Shown: positions 48,149-59,381 of the stretch, piece after piece
Layout: every line of letters begins with the position of its first letter
Numbering within the stretch: position 1 is the first letter of the stretch
DNA from: Orobanche coerulescens
Taxonomy: Eukaryota > Streptophyta > Magnoliopsida > Lamiales > Orobanchaceae
Assembly: GCA_033398695.1 (NCBI GenBank)
Contig: CM065806.1
Location: 46,463,001 to 46,527,000, forward strand
Length of the DNA stretch: 64,000 nt
Direction of reading: 5' to 3'
Notes under the pieces: model-generated
The model's input: only the letters and a program-made list of their open reading frames with translations
Database searches by the model: none
What the model was told of the DNA's origin: nothing
Position numbers and translations under genes: made by a program

Positions 48149-50482
48149 TGCAATATCCCCACTTTCTATTTTTAGTAATCTCTATTTTTAGTGTATTTTC
48201 ATTCCGGACGACTCGGTTGTAAATGTTTTGGTGTTCTGAAACTATTTTGTTCTGCATGCATGGCCATCCGAACGAGTTTCGGAGTTGTTTTACAAGATTT
48301 TACATATTGACTCATTTTTTCGTGTTTAGGCTCGATTCTTGTAAATCTCATTCTAAACTGACGTTTCGTTACTTCTGCAAGTTCCTTTAATGTTTTTGGA
48401 TACTTTACGACTTCCTGAGATTGTTAGTTGGCCTCAAATCATGATTCTCGGGGGTCTGGGCCGTTTTGTAATTTTTCATAATTTTGGATTATTGGAATTG
48501 TTGTCCGTTCCATCGAATGGTTGGAATCATGTGTTCTGATGGACGAGTTAGCTTGCATGTTGTTGTTTCTTATTAATGCTTTGTTGCGTTGGTAACTATC
48601 GAGTTTTATGCTTTCCGATACATGTACATTCTGATCGGGATTCACAACTGTATTCTGTTTCGGAGCAGTTAGCGCACGCTAACAATATATATAGAGCGCG
48701 CTAAGGTGGTATCTCTAGCGCACGGTAAGCTCATATGTAGAGTGCACTAATCAGGCTGGACAGTAAGTTTTAGTTCCTGGGGTGGGTTGATTAACGTGCG
48801 TTATAGTTCTATTGCATACGTTGCTGAGTAGATTAGTGTACGTTATATATATCACATTGCGTACGCTAATGAGTCAATTAACATAAGTTATCATTTTGTT
48901 GCGTACGCTAATACGTACGAGCAGAATATTCTGGAATTGGACAGAAGGTTCAGTGATTCTGGACTGAACCAGGTAGCGTACGCTAACACATAAGTTAACA
49001 TACGCTAACACAAACGTTATCGCACACTAAAGTGACATTATCGTACGCTAACGGGGAGGGCATAAACCTCCGGACTGCGCTTTACCCAAGATTTCATATG
49101 CTAATCATGTCCATAGCATATGCTATTCATTGCCAATATAAATAGGACAGCAGTAGTTAATTTCGTCATTTTCCTATCTTCTTCTTCTTCCTTGGCGATT
49201 CTCGGCAATTGTCGACTGAGTTGTGTGGATTCCGACCAGCCATCATCACCTATCCATAATTTGGAGTCTCTAATATGGATTTAGCAACATCCAATCACCT
49301 TTCATCGTCCAGGTCAAGGTATTCTTCGTAGAACAATAGTTTTTGGGTTTTGTGGAGTTTTAGGATGATTTCGTAATTCCAAATAGAATTAGCCTAGATT
49401 GTTGTTAGATTATGATTGTATGCTCGTAATATTTGGTTTTCCCTGTCATTTGTGGACTGAAATTCCGTGATTCCATCGTTGGTCGATTATGATCGATTTC
49501 GCCCTCATAATGTCAGACAAATCGTTCCTAAGGGCAGAATCTAGGGTGATTCTTTATATTCCAGTAGTTTTGTAGTTGATCGAATACCATTGTGTGCTAG
49601 GAATGAAAATTTGGAGTGAGTTTGGATCAAATCCCTCTCTGTTCACCGTTTCTTCACGTCATATTAACCAAGGCAAGTACATATGTTACATTATGTTATG
49701 CAGAATGTAAATTCGACATAGATAATAATTCGTGATAAATGTGTGAGTGTGTTGTTTTTATTCTTCCACTTGGGGACGGTTCGATGGAACCTCTGGGGGC
49801 CGCTACTAAGGGGTACGGATGCGGAAGTGGTTTCCCACCTGGGGACGGTCCGACGGGGCCTCTGGGCGTCGATACTAAGGGGTACGGCCACGGGTTACCA
49901 AGTGTGGATTTTGTGATAATGAAATGTGATGCTATGGTTTTCTTGATGACCATATCTTGATGAAAATATAGTATTCCGGAATATTGTTTTCTTAAATGTT
50001 TTCTAATGAGAAAATCATATTGAATTATATTCGTATATAATATTGTGTAAATGTGTACTTGCACTAGCTATCTGAATGCTAACCCCTTAAATGGGGGCAA
50101 TGCGTTTCATGCATTTCAGGCAATGGGCGGACTGAGGAGCCGGCATGGGATGCGCACGCAAAGGATGGTCAAGCATGATGATGAGGCTCGAGTCTGCGTC
50201 GTTTATTTTATTATGTCTATGTTGATTGATGGAGTCAGTCGAGTAAACGTATTTTTGTTTTAAGGATAACATTGGAGACCCCTGCGTGGGCAATGAATTC
50301 GTTTCACATTCCGTTTTCCTGCATTTAAACCAAAATGATTTGGCCGAGGCCACGACCTTATTTACGTTGTTAAATATTGTCGTTATGGGATTTATTGTAA
50401 ATTGTGTGAATGTCCTATCCTGGTAGACCTTGACGAAGGTTCTACGACGTGTAATAACCCATACGAGAATTGGGGTGTTGCA
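48149..50482 (+). repeat. 3' LTR of the plus-strand gypsy element (2,334 bp)
   Basis: Preceded by TTTGAGGACGAGACTT and an AGAGGG purine tract. It starts TGCAATATCCCC and ends GGGGTGTTGCA, with TGCAA/TTGCA inverted ends. A palindrome array (48667-49052) sits upstream of a TATA box, and a two-copy tandem block lies at about 49770-49900. A segment near 50050-50100 (GCTAACCCCTT) is the inverse of sequence at 54120-54175, in the minus-strand LARD-type LTR, so the two LTR families are related. Confidence 0.82.
48667..49146 (+). promoter_or_regulatory. TTAGCGCACGCTAA-type palindrome array and TATA box of the gypsy LTR
   Basis: About a dozen diverged copies (TTAGCGCACGCTAA, TTAACGTGCGTTAT, TAGCGTACGCTAAC, TTATCGTACGCTAAC) run from 48668 to 49052. 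Two CATATGCTA-type variants follow, then CAATATAAATAGG at 49134-49146. This is the same architecture as in the LARD-X LTR but on the plus strand, in an element with coding domains. Confidence 0.65.
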
Positions 50483-50642
50483 TAACTCACCTGACATACG
50501 GTCGTAAGGGTGCTGTTGTCCACAGTAGCAATAACCAGTGCACAATATCAAAACAATTCCAATTAATCATCAATCGGAAAGATATTCGGCACAAAATAAT
50601 AAAAATTCCAAGGAGATGGAAACAAAATTCTCGAATATTACA
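50483..50642 (-). repeat. LARD-type 3' LTR start (truncated)
   Basis: Minus-strand TGTAATATTCGAG at 50642 is preceded by a GTGGGG purine tract and a TTTCGGGATGAAACA box. It contains one CATACGGTCGTAAGG palindrome word. It is cut at 50482/50483 by the end of the gypsy LTR, so the gypsy element apparently inserted here. Confidence 0.55.
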
Positions 50643-51199
50643 TTCTACCCCACTAAAAAAATGTTTCATCCCGAAATTTAAGGCAAAGAACGGTAAACAA
50701 CCAAGGGAAAACAAACCCTCCATCGGGTTCCGAAATTCGTTCAAATGGTAAAAAGTGCAGAACAAGATAGTTGCAGAATATCGAAACTGTTACGAGCGAG
50801 TCGTCAAAATTGGAAAAGCAACAAAATGCATATTATCCAAAAATAAAAAAATATGGGTATTACATTCTCTTCCTCTAAAAGGAAGTTTTGTACCGAAACT
50901 CAAGGAGTAAAAAGTTTGGGGTAACTCGAACGTGTCTTCTCTTCACAAGTAACATTCTCGGTTACATCAATCTCACCGTATTCGATAGTATGACTCGGAT
51001 ATGATACAAGAGTCTAGGCAACAAATATACATACGAACATGATGAGCCAAAGTTGAGGAAGATAGGTTCGGAAATAAATGCCTCAAAAGTTAGGAAAATC
51101 ACAAAATGGCCCAAACGTCTGAAAAAACATGTTTTGCGACCAAACGTTAATGCGCAAGTTTATAGCACGATTAAACATTGGTAAAATGAACTTGTGGGA

Positions 51200-51889
51200 A
51201 CAACAACTAACCATTATGGACTAGATCAACGGGAATCGATATTCGCATGACAAAATTGTAGCATCTCCTGTTTACTCCGAAAAAACTTTCAAATTTGCCC
51301 GAAAACAGAAGTGTAGAAAGAAATAGAGCTTCTAGGCGGAATTACGGCCATAACAATTAGAACATATGACCATAACGAAACCACCGCACTTCCACTGCGC
51401 CACTCTGATATACGTCCATAACACTCAACATTACGGTCGTATGTAGCTCACTGACTCCAGTGATTGAAACATGAAGTACTTATGGCCATATGATAAGGGA
51501 TTTACGGCCGTAAGAATCGTCTATTACAGTCGTAAGCCTGTTCTGTACAGCAGAATAGCACAATCGGTGGGAAACAGGTTATAATGGGAATAATTACAAC
51601 ATACCGATGATATACGATAAAGCGCTTACGTAGAGCATTAATATATGAATTCAAGCGTTAATAAGACCCCGATGAACATCGATTCAGAATACAAGAAAAA
51701 AAGGCTCCAGCGACATCTATATCAAAACTAACAAGGATAGTAAAATTCATGGAATAGTTCAAAACGATCACTGAACTCATCCGCTTAACGAAATAAGAAA
51801 ACAAAGATATGTCATAAAAATCATGATGAGCACAAGCGAGTCGCTAGAATATAAAAAGGTACGAAAAATGGGAAAACATGAGCATTACA
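51200..51889 (-). repeat. LARD-type 3' LTR segment with TTACGGCCGTAA words
   Basis: Minus-strand TGTAATGCTC start at 51889 is preceded by an AGAGGGGG purine tract. Seven or so ACGGCCGT-type words (TTACGGCCATAA, TTACGGCCGTAAG, TTACGGTCGTATG and others) occur at about 51340-51535. The left limit is uncertain. Confidence 0.55.
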
Positions 51890-53710
51890 TTCCCCCTCTT
51901 TAAAAAGGAGGTCCCGCCCCTGATACCCGGGGCAAGCCGAAAAGTCAGTGTAACAAAAGTAATTAAGCGGCAATTACCAAAAAAGAATTGAGCAGAACAT
52001 TAATTATCAAATCTCCACACCGGGTGGATTCCAAACACTCGAAACCTTCATTTACTACCGCTTGGCTCTCCCGTACTGGGAAAAGGAATTCGGTTCTCCA
52101 AACATCTTAGCAGCCACCTCGCAATATATTGACACCCCACGTATCCACAAGGCACATAATAAGACGCTAAAGTTGCACTCACAATCGGAGAGAACTTACG
52201 GACGTAGCACCTTCTATCTAATGGTCATAACATCCTGATGATTAGTGAATTTATCCACCAATTATAGGAACGAGATCAAAATGGAAACGACAGCGTAAAT
52301 ATGGAAAATGAAATGCCATCATATGCATACTCCACATAATTATGAGTGTTTTCATTTAACATGAAAAAGACATCATACAAGTTACTAAACAACTGGAACT
52401 CGTAGTGCGCAGAATTTAGAACCCGCATTATAATCTTTCCACAAGGACCAGAATATGATGCGCATAAGTAGCATGACCGGGCATTCGCACCATAATGCGA
52501 GTTATGAATTTGGTCGTTACCACTCAAAGTGACATTATCGAGACTATGCACGCACTTCATGTAAACAAAACTTTTGGAAGAGAGGGTGAGTCAGGTTTCG
52601 CCCGAAACTTGCCAACACTATTCTTTTGCTAGAAGTAGAAGTTTTATTTCGCACCTCGACTTTGAAAATTATATTTTAAAATGCAAAATCATTTTTGTTT
52701 TTAAAATCTCAAAGACGTCGTCTCTAACTGGAAACTTTCAAAGATTTTTACTTGGGATCCAAATATAAAAATTAAGGTCTTTCCTCTTCTACCAAAATGT
52801 TTGATTGAAAGTATATTTTCCACCGAAGTACGTGACCATTTGTCAAGATGACGTCAAAACATAGGTTTTCAAAACATTTGAAAATTAAAAACAGCATTTT
52901 AAAAATCTTACCGCACAGTGCCACAAATACCTTGTTCATGACAATAATTTTATGCGAGTTATAATGCTCTCCAAAATCTAAATCGAGTGCATGACCAAAA
53001 CATGACACTACCACTATCACAGAGCAATCTCGAACATTTTCAAAACCATCTGGGGATTTACAGCACTGTGGGCCCCGCACCGGAACCCACCAGACTGAAA
53101 ATCATTTCCACCACCGCTTTGAACACGCCAAAAGGTCAAAGCCGGTAATATATTTCAGATACTTACATTCTCCAAAAATCTAATTTTCAAATACTGTCAT
53201 AGAGTTATATTTAAAAATTCAAGACCAAAATTTCAAAGGCTCAACAATTTCAAAATGTACGTTAAGTCCCCGCTTACACGTACTGACAAAATAGTTTAGG
53301 AAATTGTTTTCTTTTTCAAAATATACCCAAGTGGAAAAATACCAGAAAATCATTTTAAAACACACATGCAGTGGATAAAATCAACAGCTAAAAGTACATT
53401 GCAGCACAATAAAATAATCGATAAAATACTCATTTCCCAAAATACACTTCATAGCTGGTATCACCCAAACCATACACACATTTCATATTCAATACAATAA
53501 TGTTGGAGACAAGTTCCGACTCCTCGCACAAAGCTAAACAAGTTAGCACAAAACTATTACAACATATAGATGAGGAGACTTACGGATCGCCTGAAGAAGA
53601 TGTTGGAACCACAATACTAATCACAACTCTGATGCGCGTGACTTACAAAAGACATGAAGTCGACCCAACAGCCTAGGTTTTTCACAAACTTAAGCTCTGA
53701 TATCATATTC
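51890..53710 (-). other. non-coding interior and LTR-like pieces of LARD-type remnants
   Basis: About 1.8 kb without recognisable coding sequence. It includes the GTGGGCCCCG LTR-like piece near 53055 and the primer-binding site (TGATATCAGAGCTTAAG on the minus strand, 53689-53705). Confidence 0.5.
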
Positions 53711-56071
53711 TGTAACACCCCTGGTTCGAACCGGAATATTACAGCATCGTAGACCCCTTACTGTAAGGATCTACCAGGCTAGATACATTACATTATAATG
53801 ACATTAGTGACCATCGAGGTCAAAATACGCGACGACGAACCGAGAAGGTCACTCGACAATATAAAAGACCATCATGGTCAACAACTCCATATCAGGGCTA
53901 AGTTTTCATTACATAAGGAAAGCAACAATTTAACTCTGCAACACAATTCACACCCATATAAGGGTGATTAAATGACAAAGATAGCCCTTGATTACAACAG
54001 AGACAAAAGAAAGAGACTCTGACTCTTGTGTGATTAGTATCGTTGCCCTTCATCCTCTGTTAAGCCAATCTCGAGTGACTGCTCCCGAGCTGCAAAAACC
54101 TGAATGCATAACAGGCACCCACCCCCCGAATATGCGGGGTTAGCAAACTGGAATGTTGCTAGTGTAAGTACATAATATACAAGATATACGAGAAATATTC
54201 ACACCAGTCCAAACGAATCACAATTGTAACACAAATCACAAGATCGACACAGCACTAAAGGATATACCATACACAAGAATACCAATCATTCATAAAATCA
54301 CACATTCTTAAGGAGAAGTAAAAATAAAAGGTTTTCTAGAAATGCCCCCATTGAATCAAGAGAATTAGTTCAATCATCTGGAAATACCTTTGAAGGACAT
54401 TTTAGCTAAATAGTTTAAAAACATCATTTTTTACTCGGGCCGATTTAAAGTATCCAAGAAGGTTCAAAAATCGAACAAAAATACTTTAGGAAGTAGTTTC
54501 AAAATCTCTCGGGGTCCTTGACCCAATGCACGGAAACACTTTAGAAAGTAGTTTCAAAATCTCTCGGGGTCCTTGACCCAAAATGCGCTTTCACAGCGAA
54601 ATTCTGCTCAAGACCATCAAGTACCAACTAAACCTCAGAGATATCGCCGGAAGTCCTTCGTAGTTAACCCCTTGATTTTCTTACTGATACCATTATTCCA
54701 AAAAGGTTCAAATGAGGAATCAAAAACATGATTTCATTTGGTATCAGGGTCTTGACTATCATACAAGTATCATACAGGTATCCTCAGTTCAGAAGCCTAC
54801 CAGGAACCTTCACTGAAACACCTGTGTACTGGCGTTCAATACACTATGGTGGCCGACCCTTGTCATGTCACCGCGCCGGCGTCACTCTTGCAAGATCCGC
54901 CCCTTGATATGCATTAGGAAACACCGTCGTACACCATTCACAGGAGCCTCTCACTTTGCAGCATACACATACTGGAGTCCAAACCCCGCCCTCCGCAACT
55001 TTGGACACGAAACAATACATAAGCACAGATTCACGTTGGTAAACCATATAGGTTTCAATCAACATAGCATACAACTTCAATCACGTATGTTCAAGGCAAA
55101 ACACGTAACAATTCTCATTAATAGAATTCACCAGACAATTAATGTCACATTCATAAGGGTCTTACACCCCAGTTCGCATATCTCAATATCACGAAAAGTC
55201 ACAAAATAAAACATAGTCCGAATAACCCACTACTAAGGTCAAACAATATATCGTACAATTCCTGTAATCACGGAGCAAAGGAGTTTATCAACATATATAT
55301 GTATATAGATGTACACACAAAAATTAATTCATAAAAAAATGCTACACACTTGAATACTGAGGATTTGCGTGCAACATAATCCGTATGGCAAGGTACTTTC
55401 CTCGGTAAACCACACCCGAATACTCCGATGAACACGGCTCGATCGGACATTTTTTAAAACCTACATCTCCACGAGAAACAACAATAACACAATTACTACG
55501 AGGACTACCACCATTAACAACGAAAGCAAACGCCGAACAATCGAAGGAAACCCATTGAAACATTTAATCAAACATTAAATATTCACAGTTCCTCAAGAAC
55601 ACTCAAATCGCCAATCGAGTTAAACAAACTCAAAATACGGATATACAAACGATAGATTACTATCAAGAACATCATATAACACTAAGCTATTCATCAAAAA
55701 TGGATTGAAATCGAAATCAGGATGAAAATTCCCAAGGTCAACCCTAAGAGATTCAAGGAGGTTATTCGATCCGGATGAACAGAATGGAGGATGATGTTAA
55801 TCGCGAACAAGGCTTCCCAGAATGATGAACAACGATTCCCCAGACCATAACTCTCGTATTTCCATTTAAATCGCACGATAAAATTGAAAGGGTAAGGAAA
55901 ATGATGGAAAATGCGAATGAATTGTTGCCCTGCTATTAAATAGTGGTGGCATGTTATGGCCGTAATATATGTGCCTTACGGCCATAATTATCACACATAC
56001 GATCGTAACTTGCAATACATATGGTCGTAAGTAGCTCTCTGGACTCCAAACTCAAAAATGGACATATATTA
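53711..56071 (-). repeat. LARD-type 5' LTR, cut by copia A
   Basis: The minus strand ends GGGGTGTTACA at 53711 next to a primer-binding site. A TATA-like CTATTTAATAG is at about 55933-55943. Four palindrome words (GTTATGGCCGTAA, TTACGGCCATAA, TACGATCGTAA, ATGGTCGTAAG) lie immediately upstream, at 55953-56029. The minus-strand LTR start is lost at the copia A insertion (56071). Confidence 0.65.
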
Positions 56072-57350
56072 TGTTGGAATAAACAATCCTATTTTGATAA
56101 AGTGCCAAAAATACACTAAGTAGTCCCAAAGAAGATCATAAACTGTTGGGATAAAACTTCTCATGGAAGCTGTTAGAACTTATCATATAGCAAAGAAGTT
56201 GAAATTATGCTAAGTAAGGAAGTTGTCTTAGACATCCATACAACCCTTCCATACATCAATCGAAGATCTTATGCAGTCTATCCTACAGAGCCTACAGGTA
56301 CAGCAAAAGGCGATATATACTGTATACAGCATACAGGTTAAAAGTGTTCAAATATCCAATAGGACTGAAGACAATTGTGATAGAATCTACTTTATTTACA
56401 AAAGTCAAAACACCGTTTTGAAAGAAATATTTAAATACTGATTGGATAAAGTATTTAAATATCAACCGACAAGGATCTTCAGACAAGGAGCAAAATCCGG
56501 ATCAAGGATCTTGGAAGTAAAATAGTCTGAAATCAGTCAATCAGAATGAAGATTTGCTCACCAATCAGACAACGGACATATGTATAACTGATCTATTCCA
56601 AAGTTATAAATAGTCCATACAAGAGAACACTCAATAACAACACACGAACGAAGAACGATTCAATCATTCATAATCGCAGATACTCTGAAGAGATTATTCT
56701 GTCAATCAAGCTTACAAGGGCAAATATATTTCTTCGATCATATAACAATATCTGAGAGAATTAATATACATTCAATGCGAACAGCACATCATCTGCCTAA
56801 GATCATCAAGTGTTCAAACCCGTGATTTCATCATTATTACCGTTGAGTAAACTTAGCCCTGTGTGGACTAAGGTAAAGATATTTGGACCTGTGTGGGACG
56901 AATAGGACAAAGATTCAATCTGTGTGAGAAGAAGCAAGTCAAAGAAGCCTACAGCCAATCTGTGTGAACGGTTGAAAGCTACAGTCTTTGTATCAATCTG
57001 TGTGAACGATACAAGGATAGGTTTGATTAAAGTCACGTAGTTGTATACGTAGTGATTTTAATAAACATTTTACTCCTGTGTGGAGGACCAGTGGACGTAG
57101 AGGGGTTTACCTCGAACCACTTTATATTGCGTGTTATTACCTTCTGCCTTTATTGTTTTCATAACTGTGATTTATATACAAGTATACGTTGCAAAACCAT
57201 GTACGCACTAAGCTAACAGGAGAATGCCTAGTTGCTGTATTTACAGCAACTCACTTAAACGAACTTCCGCTACGCACTCATATTCGAGAAATGTACAGCT
57301 TGTTGTACTATCACTTTCCAAGCTGTATTCTGTATACTTAGTGGCCAACA
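56072..57350 (+). repeat. 5' LTR of copia A (1,279 bp)
   Basis: Starts TGTTGGAATAAAC and ends TGGCCAACA, directly followed by the tRNA-iMet type primer-binding site. A TATA box, GTTATAAATAG, is at about 56602-56612. No palindrome array. Confidence 0.75.
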
Positions 57351-57459
57351 AGTGGTATCGGAGCGGTTGATTATAACAACAATCAGTCGTGTTTTTAACC
57401 AAATCAGATCCAAAAATCACTTATTTTTTAAAACAGTCTTATCTTTCTTATTCTCTCAA

Positions 57460-59340
57460 ATGGATACCTCAATAATAAACAAGGCTCCTATGCTTTGTAT
57501 TAACGAATTTGATGATTGGAGAATCAGGATGGAAGCCCATCTTGCAGCCATGCACGAAGAGATGATATTTGTCATCCAAGAAGGCCCTATAAAGATAATG
57601 AAGGTTAATCGTGCCGCAAGTATATAAGGACAACCACATGCTGAAATGCTCGAGAAGGAGCATGAGCAATGGACAACAAACGATCACAAGCGTGCGAACC
57701 TAGACAATGTTGCTAAGAATGCGCTATTTGTCACTCTCGACAAAGGCACATTCTCGAAGGTAAAAAGCTGTAAGACAGCTAAGGAAATGGGAGAAACTCA
57801 AGATGATTTGTGAGGGAACTGAGCTCTCAAAAGAAAATAAAATTTCAAAACTTACTCAGCAATTTGAATCTTTTGAGATGAAATCTTCTGAAACTCTTGA
57901 GGAGCTTGACCTCAGATTCACTGCATTGTCGGTGAACTTGAAGCATTGGGTAAAGTGTATAACAAAAAGGAGAAAAATTTGAGAATCTTTAGATCACTCC
58001 CTACCCGATGGGACATTAAGACAACAACTATGCGTGTATCATGTAATCTTAATGATATTTCCACTTTCGACCTCTTCTCTGACCTCAAAGCATTTGAGTA
58101 CGATATTGACAGGAGAGAGAAGGCCGAAGAGTCACCTGCCAAGACTACATCACTGGCTTCTATATCTAACATGAGACACATCTCCGGACCTAGCACATCC
58201 AAGTCTGCCCACAAGACTACTTACAGTGATGATGATATCCTGTCACAATATGAAATGGACCTTCTCATGCACAAATTCAAAAAGTTCATCAAACAGTCTG
58301 GAAAGACTCCCTTCAGGCCCAAGACATCTCACAAGGTAAGTTCCAAATCTTTTCCGTCTGGTGATTCTAACTTGTGTTACAACTGTAGGTAACCAGGACA
58401 CTATGCAAATAAGTGTCCGCACCCAAAAGTGAAAAAATTGCCAGAAGCCGAGCAACAAGAAAAAGACGAAAGAAGACGTATGTGAAAAAACAAGCTCAAG
58501 GCCCCGATTGGCGAATCAGAAGCCGCGCCCGTACCAACCAAGACTGAGGAATGCCTTCAGGAAGTCACTTACAGTGATTCGTTCGATGATGAGATCGGGG
58601 ATAAAGCTTATATGTGCTTTGTGGCCAAAGAAATACAGGATAATAAAGATAGCGATGATGAGGTAAGCGCAACATCAACTGCTCCTGTAAATGCATCTCA
58701 TACCTTTGAAAACATGATAAATGAATTTAAAAACATTGAAAAGGCCCATGAGACTTTGAAACGAGAAAACATATAGCTCGAACTTTCAAACTTAGAGCTG
58801 AAAAAAGAAAATAACTTGCTGAAAAATAATTACGAAAATATGTCCATCGATTGTGAAAACAGCCAAGTCACACTTGAAAAAACTCATGGAGAGCAATCAT
58901 CAACTTGCCCACGATCTAAATGAGACCAAGTCTCATAATGAGAGCAAGATAAATGACTTCGCTCTACTTGAAGCCAAAGTGAAAACTCTCGAGAAACGAC
59001 AAGGAGAATTAGAGACCATCTTGAAATCTTTCGAGAAATCATCTAAGCGGATGGAAAAAATTCTAAGCACTGGGTAACATGCTCATGATAAAAGTTGCTT
59101 AGGATTTAACTCATTCTCCAATAAAGGAAAATCTAGTACGGTATTTGTCAGGGGTGTGGAACCCATTCATGTACCTGAAGAGACCCCGAGTCCCGTAAAG
59201 GTAACAGCTGCCCCGCGTATAGCAAAGGCTGCGATTCCACCACCAATGTCATACCGTCGACAGCGGAACCCTCAGCTTCAAGGACCTGTAAGGCATAACC
59301 AACAGAATGCTCCCCGAGCATATCAAAAGCGCCAATAGTC
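57460..59340 (+). pseudogene. copia A gag, heavily mutated
   Basis: The ATG at 57460 gives MDTSIINKAPMLCINEFDDW, a typical copia Gag start. The remainder is broken by several stops and frameshifts. Recognisable parts are LGKVYNKKEKNLRIFRSLPT (57946), a zinc knuckle CYNCR-stop-PGHYANKCP near 58373 with a stop codon inside the knuckle, and a Glu/Lys/Leu-rich coiled-coil region (58690-59070). Gag would form particles and bind RNA; this copy cannot. Confidence 0.75.
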
Positions 59341-59381
59341 GTTCAGAAAGAAGGCTGTATCTAAATCTCAAAGGCATACAC

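Larger units (their letters stand above)
46349..50482 (+). mobile_element. chromovirus-like Ty3/gypsy element, 5'-truncated
   Basis: Contains RNase H, integrase, chromodomain-like tail and 3' LTR on the plus strand. The 5' LTR, gag, protease and RT are missing; the left limit abuts the protease of the opposite-facing gypsy element. The right end is the LTR terminus at 50482. Confidence 0.85.
50483..56071 (-). mobile_element. nested LARD-type LTR-element remnants
   Basis: On the minus strand three LTR starts follow a purine-tract signature (50642, 50864, 51889). One primer-binding site and LTR end is at 53689-53711, and another LTR-like segment starts near 53055 (GCACTGTGGGCCCCGCACC, compare 3640-3660). 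This cannot be a single element; at least three related copies are collapsed or nested. No ORF with retroviral motifs is visible. The right side is cut at 56071 by copia A. Confidence 0.65.
56072..59381 (+). mobile_element. copia A: LTR, primer-binding site and gag, interrupted by copia B
   Basis: LTR 56072-57350, primer-binding site at 57353-57365 (TGGTATCGGAGCG), gag to about 59340. At 59382 another copia LTR begins. The rest of copia A would lie right of the window. Confidence 0.8.

Noticed and set aside
54865..55209. 114-codon plus-strand ORF
   Set aside because: It lies inside a LARD-type LTR with no domain and is antisense to the LTR.
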